DNA of 32,592 nucleotides from contig CM007314.1 in assembly GCA_000333855.2 (NCBI GenBank), forward strand, positions 1,406,370 through 1,438,961, given 5' to 3'. Shown here in pieces: positions 27,802-32,592 of this stretch; positions within the stretch are counted from its first letter, which is position 1, and every line of letters starts with the position of its first letter. This DNA is from Endotrypanum monterogeii (taxonomy: Eukaryota; Euglenozoa; Kinetoplastea; Trypanosomatida; Trypanosomatidae). A program made the position numbers and the translations under genes. Below the pieces are notes generated by a model. That model ran no database searches. It had not been told where the DNA came from and saw nothing but the letters and a program-made list of their open reading frames with translations.

Positions 27802-28119
27802 ATGCAGTATCTCGCCGCCTACGCCCTCGTGGCGCTTTCCGGTAAGACGCCATCCAAGGCTGACCTTCAGGCTGTACTGAAGGCCGCTGGCTCTGCCGTG
27901 GATACCTCCCGCGTGGATGCTCTCTTCAACGAGCTGGAGGGCAAGAGCTTTGATGAGCTGATGGCTGAGGGCCGCACGAAGCTGGTGGGTTCAGGATCGT
28001 CTGCCCCTGCTGCCGCTGCCACCTCTACCGGTGCAAGCGCAGCCGCTGCTGCCGAGAGCAAGAAGGAGGAGCCCGAGGAGGAGGCTGACGACGATATGGG
28101 CTTCGGTCTGTTTGACTAA
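27802..28119 (+). CDS. RPLP2: 60S acidic ribosomal protein P2 (P2-beta type), copy 2
   Basis: 105 residues, identical in protein sequence to copy 1. Over the 318 coding bases I see only two differences, both silent: GAA to GAG (third base 27258 against 28083) and TTC to TTT (27288 against 28113). Similarity starts at the ATG and stops at the TAA; both UTRs are unrelated to those of copy 1. This is the pattern of gene conversion confined to the reading frame, with UTRs free to diverge and possibly to give each copy its own stage-specific stability or translation. Function is as for copy 1. Ends in TAA. Confidence 0.97.
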   Translation: MQYLAAYALVALSGKTPSKADLQAVLKAAGSAVDTSRVDALFNELEGKSFDELMAEGRTKLVGSGSSAPAAAATSTGASAAAAAESKKEEPEEEADDDMGFGLFD

Positions 28120-28420
28120 GTACTCTGTCGACGGCTTACGTCGACTTTTCCTGCCTTTTTTTTTTTGATTTTGTTTTTTCCCTCAAAAAAAATCTTAACG
28201 AGAAGCTCCCTCATCTTGATGGGGTGCCACCGAACGCTATACTTGCGTCTCCACATCTTCGTTGCTGTCCTCAATGTATATGCTTTGTGTCTCCTTTTCT
28301 ACAACGGCATCGTCTCGCTCATGCTTTACCTCCACCCCCTTTTTCAGGTTTCTCTCTATTTTCTCTCCTCCTCCTGCTCTCCTCACGTCCATGTCGACAC
28401 GCTACTGCTAGGTGCTTGTC
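28120..28420 (+). promoter_or_regulatory. Spacer and acceptor before the cysteine-containing protein gene
   Basis: 300 bases, T-rich, no gene. TTTTTCAG ends near 28347. A long pyrimidine tract (28348-28390) is followed by ATG 28391 and then the first AG at 28410-28411. Splicing at 28411 would leave ATG 28421 as the first start codon. Confidence 0.55.
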
Positions 28421-29083
28421 ATGGCCCTTCAAGAGAACAAGGACTCTTTCGAGTTCCAAGCCTTTTCCTTGGCTGAGTTTGTGCTGCGGTGCTCCGACTG
28501 TCGCAGGGTATGCCTTGAAAAGACGGCCCGCATTTTGGAAAACGGCAGCCGTGCTCCGCAAGGTTGGGAGGGGGTCTTCAACTCCGTCGCTGAAGGGCGG
28601 CGTTCCGAGGACTTGGACCTCTGCGAATCGAAATGTCGGTATATGCAGACCATATGCCCTTCAACGAAAGTCCCGCAGTACGAGGAAGCGCTTGCCGTTT
28701 CCCCGCTCACGAAAAAACGAAAAAGGCTTCCAGATCCTTTAATTCTGCAGGAGGCCTCCAGGTGCGAGCATGCTGTTGAGCTTTTCTCGAATGTCTTATT
28801 TGCTTTGGCGCACAAACCGAGCAAGATCTCGTTTGACACCGCAAATATGCCAAAGGCGTCCGGCAAATATGATGAGTCCAAAGACGGAGCACCGACTGAT
28901 GTGCATCGGAAAGTGCTGGAAGGGTCAAAAAATATTGACCAAGAGATTTTGCGCCGCTGGACGCGCTCACGCCAAAGCGGTTCGCACATGACAGAAGAGC
29001 CTACCACGTCAAGTGACTTGAGCCCGACGCCTGACATGATGCCAACTACTTCTGGATCGAGTGGCACGACTCCAAAGTGGTGA
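28421..29083 (+). CDS. Hypothetical cysteine-containing protein, function unknown
   Basis: 220 residues from the ATG at 28421; an in-frame GTG at 28412 is ignored. Two small cysteine clusters are visible: C24-x2-C27-x3-C31 and C68-x3-C72-x6-C79, plus C115. They could bind zinc or form disulphides, but they fit no motif I know. A basic run KKRKR at 98-102 could be a nuclear localisation signal. Residues 110-135 look helical and hydrophobic (AVELFSNVLFALAHK). The last 40 residues are Thr/Ser/Pro/Gly-rich low complexity. No signal peptide. Codon usage is less GC-biased than in the P2 genes next to it. Frame 1 is open from 29035 to 29310 across and beyond the stop, so the C-terminus deserves checking for a frameshift. 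Confidence 0.6.
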   Translation: MALQENKDSFEFQAFSLAEFVLRCSDCRRVCLEKTARILENGSRAPQGWEGVFNSVAEGRRSEDLDLCESKCRYMQTICPSTKVPQYEEALAVSPLTKKRKRLPDPLILQEASRCEHAVELFSNVLFALAHKPSKISFDTANMPKASGKYDESKDGAPTDVHRKVLEGSKNIDQEILRRWTRSRQSGSHMTEEPTTSSDLSPTPDMMPTTSGSSGTTPKW

Positions 29084-32000
29084 CGCACAACGTTGCGCAT
29101 TATCTTTTTTTTCGCTTCACCAGTCTGCTCGCCCCCGTACTTTTGGTCTGCGCTCCAATACGTTTTGTGCATTCCTCGGAACCGCCGCCATCGCTACTAT
29201 ACACGAACGCACACACTTCATTGAACCCAGGACCAGAGATGATCACGCTTGGTGTACCTTATGCTTTTGGAGCATTGTTGTCAAAAAAAGAGCAGGCTGT
29301 CATTTTATAGTCACTATCGTGCTCTGGGCTTGGTGAGCTGTGTCTCTAAGAGAATGATCACGGTATTTCCTAGGTGATCAATGTCTGATCTATACGATCC
29401 CTAAAGCGGCCCCTCTGGGCAGTTTTTCTGATCATCCCCGAGCTGAAGCTATTACGACATTGTGCATCAAGTATTTTTTTTACAGATGATATCAAATGAA
29501 AGAAAACACACATGTAGAACGCTGACTGATGCAAGGGGCGCATAAGAAAAAGACTAGACCGCGTCTACTGCGCTTTCCTCAGATACCTACACTATGCGCG
29601 TGAGCTTGGTTTGCCAAGCTGATTTTTGTTTTGTTTCGCTCCATCACGAAATCTCCAGAGCAAATGCCATTGAATTGCATTTTCTCCCGTGTTATCTGAA
29701 ATTAGCTGAGGCAGGGACTCTCTTACAGGGTGAAGAGAAGTGGTGTTCAACAAAACACAAAGTGTTGCACGATCGTTAGCAAAGTGTGTCTCTTCTCTCT
29801 GTATGACCATACGCGACAGCTCATCTCTTATTACCATGAGGCTGGCTGATCTCACCGTCTATTTGTCTTCTTTTCGCAAAGAAAGAAAACGCCTGCTGTC
29901 AGTGTATTGAGATAATAAACATTGTGTCCCGTTTCCGACACCATCAAATTTAGTACGCGCAGCGTCACGCCCCTGATAAAACCCACGCCCACTTCGCTAA
30001 TGTGACTGACATTTGATGTGCACCAATAGTTACAATAACATTTCATGAAAAAGAAAAAAAATAGTGCCCATATACCCCATTAGTCACCCTGTTCAGATGT
30101 TGGATTAGCATGCAGAAAACGAGCGGATAGACCTCCACTCGCGAAAAGTGTCTCATGCCGACATCAACGCAGTACGGCTTATATAACCCTGCTTACTACT
30201 GTACCACATTTACTTTTCACGATATTCACCCAATCATATCACCTAGTGTACCACATCCGATGTGCTGGACTCCCAACCAGTCGCAGGCCTCCAGAACGTA
30301 CAGAAAATCACCTCCGCCGCGTTGTCGACGACCGAGTCGTTCTCCGTAAGCATACCAATTGAGCTTCTGTCTTTACCACTGTCAGGCACCACTTATCCGG
30401 ACGCTCCATAAGAATTCCGCAGCACCGGAAAGATGGGCAGTGATTCGAGCCGCAGAGATTCAATTCCTTGAGTGGGGAAATCTACAGAGCAGCGCATCCA
30501 AATCTGCGGCTGCGATATCTTGTCCCAAAAAACTCCAGCGATACAGTTCACATCTGTGTCTAGCTGCGTGAAGGAACATGGCAAATTGCATACACCATGG
30601 CCAACAATGGCTATGACAACTTGATAGCTGGAGGCTATTTTGTGAGCCGTTCAGTGACAGAAGCCAAGGTCTTATCTGTCTTCCATGGGTCTGGCTTAGC
30701 TTCCCCAAGCTTCCACATAGGGAATATGTAGCATGAGATGTATCGAAGCGCTGAGAATTCGATAGTTCCCTGAGATATAAGCATGAACAACAAAACATTC
30801 AATAAAAAATGTGACCACTGACGAGTATCCTCATTCGCCCCTCGAAAAATATCTTTTTCTATTCATTCAATGAATCTGGTGCTACCCGTAAACACTTCTG
30901 TTACTGAAACGCGTGGGAAGGTATCAGATTTCTTTTTTTCTTTCCACCTCTCAATGCTGAAACGACTCTGCTGTTTCTCTCTGACTTCTTTAGCGTACTT
31001 TTTCTTTCTTTCCTGGCTTCTGCGCTGTGCACCTGCGAGTAGCATGCAAGGTCTGCTCAAGATGAATGCATGCAAACATCCTTGTCTCACCAAGAGCTGT
31101 AGCTACGCAGTTCTCTTATTGCAATCACTTGCCTCCACCGCACGTAAGAACTGCAGCACATCTCGCACCTCGCTGGTGTGGTACTGTTTCAAGTCATGTG
31201 CATTTTAGCAGCAGCAGCTCTGTTGGATGTGGGCGTTTTATCCAAGTATCTGGAGGTGGGACGCCAGTGATGCGTGCCTCCTGAGTAAAGAAACGCGATA
31301 TCAAGTCTCCCGTGACGTCAATCGTTAATTATATATTTTTTTTTTCGACTCAAGCCTCTGTGACGTGTTTCTCCTTGCGAAGGACTTTTGTTTTCCGAGG
31401 TGCGATACACTGCTTCCCCGCGCCTCCTTTCTCGAGTGTGTGGGGTGGTCAGGAAATAGCTGATCTCGTGCCTCCAAAGCAACTTGGAGCTGTACAACCT
31501 CGGACAGTGCTCTTTGCTTCTCCATACCTCCACTGCACTGTGTTCCTCTTCATCACAGCTCCATTTTTTCCTCTGGTTAGTCATGGACACTGTGTTTCCT
31601 TTGAAGGGGGTTTTCTTTTCAGGAAAGTGTCATGCCTGCGAACTGCTGCAGTTCCCAGACGGTTCTAAGAAAATAATCGAGAAGTTGCCAGCTTATCATA
31701 TTTTTTCCATTGCCTGGTTAAGGGCATCTTTTGTTTCTCGCTTGTTTGTTTGGTTTTCCTCCGCTGAATCCGCGCGGTATTAAGTGATGGGTTCATCTGC
31801 GTTTGACCACTTGCAGAATGATTTCTGTACCTGCAGCGTTGCCCTGCTCCTTCCCGTTTGCTCTCTTTTTACAATTTGTGCACCATTTTTTCCCCCCTGC
31901 ACATCACACAGTGTCCGACTACAGTTTGGTATGAAAGTTACCAAAGCCCGCCGCCTCTCGGATTTCATCTTGGTATGCCTGTTGCGACCTTTTTTTTTTT

Positions 32001-32592
32001 TTCGCGGCAAGCGCGTATATCGAGCCACAGGGAGGTGGGAAGCGAGACATTCGTTTGTTTTGTTGTGCTGCGGCAAAGCAAACTACTCTGGAATCGAGCC
32101 GTAGCACAACTCCTTGAGCGACTCCGACCTTTCTCCCCGTCCTGCTCTCGGGCTGTTTTTTTTTCTTCTGATTGTCGCCGATGATTCGTTATTCCACCCC
32201 CTCTTCCTATCCCAGTCTCACGTACAAGCTCAGGACTACGTAGGAGAGTGTGATGTGTCTTGCATACAGCGCCAGCCCACAATGCGACTGTCACTATGCC
32301 TCGGCTGTGGCAGGAGCGTATCGCAGACAACTGTAGAGCGGTCGCTTACATATCAGCTCCAAGGAAAAACGGATGTATCGATAGAAGCCAGGGAAGATGC
32401 ACTCGTGGTGCTTTAGGTGCCTTTTCTCTTCGTTCTGTAGGATTGCACCTCGCTCTTTTCTGTGCTCGTCATGCAGGTCACAGGGTAAGATTCAGGCAGA
32501 TACCTGTGCTGATGGCTGGTATCCTCGGAGAGAGCTGATTGATGCCACTCAAGGGGTAGTTGTTTCTGATGTCAGTCGTGGAATTGTGGAGG
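29084..32592. other. Gene-poor 3.5-kb terminal interval
   Basis: No convincing gene on either strand. The AT content is higher than in the coding regions and the longest open frames (up to about 120 residues) lack coding bias. A possible relic lies at 30155-30731. Pyrimidine tracts with AG at 31329-31348 and 32128-32213 resemble acceptors, but what follows is short and ambiguous: 32282-32416 (44 codons) and 32296-32538 (80 codons, starting MPRLWQERIADNCRAV) overlap in different frames. The next real gene may start beyond the window. Confidence 0.5.
30155..30731 (+). pseudogene. Possible decayed coding sequence with stops and a frame change
   Basis: Frame 2 is open from the ATG at 30155 to 30571 apart from one stop at 30347-30349 and contains APLIRTLHKNSAAPERWAV. 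Frame 3 then carries a protein-like stretch from 30564 to the TAG at 30729-30731, including MANNGYDNLIAGGYFVSRSV. Composition here is less T-rich than in the flanks. I recognise no family and cannot exclude chance. Confidence 0.2.

Noticed and set aside
28921..29040. Frame-1 reading in which TGA codons at 28936, 29014 and 29032 would be read as Trp
   Set aside because: The result looks protein-like, but several genes in the window (DRC3, NTF2-like, the 220-residue protein) end in TGA, so a nuclear code change is not supported.
29489..29532. Possible C/D-box snoRNA (ATGATAT ... CTGA)
   Set aside because: The C box is imperfect, there is no terminal stem, and there is no cluster of similar units nearby.
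1..32592. tRNA genes, rRNA, CRISPR arrays, bacterial-type operons, integrated viral genes
   Set aside because: Looked for by eye (T-loop and B-box-like motifs, regularly spaced repeats, replication or capsid genes); nothing credible was seen, and the genome type makes CRISPR irrelevant.

Overview
The window looks like nuclear DNA of a trypanosomatid flagellate, most probably Leishmania or a close relative. Every supportable gene lies on the + strand and none needs an intron. Most are preceded by long T- or C-rich tracts followed by an AG, the layout of spliced-leader trans-splicing in a polycistronic unit. The tandem acidic ribosomal P2 genes are of the Leishmania P2-beta type. Species is not resolved. 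Intergenic DNA is rich in homopolymers, (TA)n and (GT)n runs.

Layout. 1-462 is one copy of a GC-rich dispersed repeat, cut by the window start. 463-3366 has no intact gene but may hold a decayed coding relic near 1441-1797. Six genes follow: a DRC3/LRRC48 axonemal leucine-rich-repeat protein (3367-5031), ribosomal protein eL15 (5804-6418), V-ATPase proteolipid subunit c'' (7321-7995), a small NTF2/SnoaL-like protein (9028-9462), a coiled-coil protein (10384-11703) with an overlapping upstream ORF that may be its displaced N-terminus, and a TTC39/IML2-family TPR protein (13453-15204). A second copy of the repeat (16516-16977) then appears in the same orientation, so these six genes sit between near-identical direct repeats about 16.5 kb apart.

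Downstream are a doubtful 94-residue ORF (17354-17638), an 856-residue multi-pass membrane protein whose C-terminus resembles a class-3 lipase without its catalytic serine (18001-20571), an 81-residue probable mitochondrial membrane protein (21445-21690), a 1343-residue DDB1/CPSF160/SF3B3-superfamily protein, best read as SF3B3 (22483-26514), two almost identical P2 genes (26977-27294 and 27802-28119), and a cysteine-containing orphan protein (28421-29083). The last 3.5 kb has no convincing gene and contains possible relics.

The genes do not form one pathway. Translation (eL15, P2 x2), RNA processing (SF3B3), the axoneme (DRC3) and organelle acidification (V-ATPase) are mixed, as expected where neighbours share transcription but are regulated after transcription. 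The observations most worth pursuing are the direct-repeat pair, the membrane-anchored pseudo-lipase, and the split reading frame of the coiled-coil gene.
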